Positions 6,816 to 6,848 of a stretch of DNA of 6,848 bases are shown here, in pieces (within the stretch, counting starts at the first letter, position 1; every line of letters starts with the position of its first letter). Made by a program: the position numbers and the translations under genes. This stretch comes from Clostridia bacterium (GTDB taxonomy: Bacteria > Bacillota_A > Clostridia > Oscillospirales > CAG-272). Location: contig JAGBGV010000361.1 in assembly GCA_017935805.1 (NCBI GenBank), positions 1-6,848 of the forward strand, read 5' to 3'. The notes below the pieces were generated by a model, which worked only from the letters and a program-made list of their open reading frames with translations, made no database searches and was not told the origin of the DNA.

Positions 6816-6848
6816 AAAATCGGACGTGTCTTCGTCTCTGCATTCTTA

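Noticed and set aside
6816..6848. Possible terminator after the transporter gene
   Set aside because: Only a 4-bp stem (GACG 6823-6826 with CGTC 6833-6836) is visible and no T run follows before the window ends, so it cannot be called.
1..6848. CRISPR array, insertion sequence, tRNA or rRNA gene, phage or defence genes
   Set aside because: No spaced direct repeats, transposase motifs, terminal inverted repeats or structured RNA genes were seen. Nearly all of the window is explained by four metabolic genes.

Overview
The window most likely comes from a gut or rumen-type clostridium (Bacillota, Clostridia). Ribosome-binding sites are strong (GGAGGG and AGGAGG), both visible promoters are near-consensus sigma-A type with extended -10 boxes, base composition looks moderate, and the genes point to an anaerobic carbohydrate and amino-acid fermenter. 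The taxonomic assignment is an inference from these traits. All four protein genes lie on the + strand.

Layout. Positions 1-1126 hold the 3' part of a single-chain, iron-sulfur L-serine dehydratase whose start lies just left of the window. A short gap (1127-1215) contains a well-formed promoter overlapped by an imperfect palindrome. Positions 1216-3576 encode a 786-residue cytoplasmic protein with an alpha-galactosidase-like (clan GH-D type) barrel and a C-terminal F5/8 type C (discoidin-like) module; I do not recognise it as a named enzyme. A 63-base gap with an 8-bp hairpin and a strong ribosome-binding site leads to 3640-5436, a 598-residue glycoside hydrolase family 36 alpha-galactosidase-type enzyme. 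A strong intrinsic terminator (5443-5477) closes this unit. A new promoter (5506-5534) then drives 5571-6815, a 12-helix MFS transporter of the organophosphate:phosphate antiporter (OPA) type.

How the genes may work together. The two hydrolase genes probably form one transcription unit and both products appear cytoplasmic, so they should act on small galactosides or related alpha-glycosides already inside the cell. The transporter next door has its own promoter but would be the obvious candidate for bringing in, or exchanging, a substrate or product. It keeps two arginines that bind the substrate phosphate in GlpT and UhpT, so a phosphorylated ligand is plausible. The serine dehydratase looks functionally unrelated. 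The most interesting object is the 786-residue protein: its barrel can be aligned strand by strand with the neighbouring GH36 enzyme, including the likely catalytic aspartates, but it lacks the usual N-terminal beta-sandwich and differs in one sugar-binding position.
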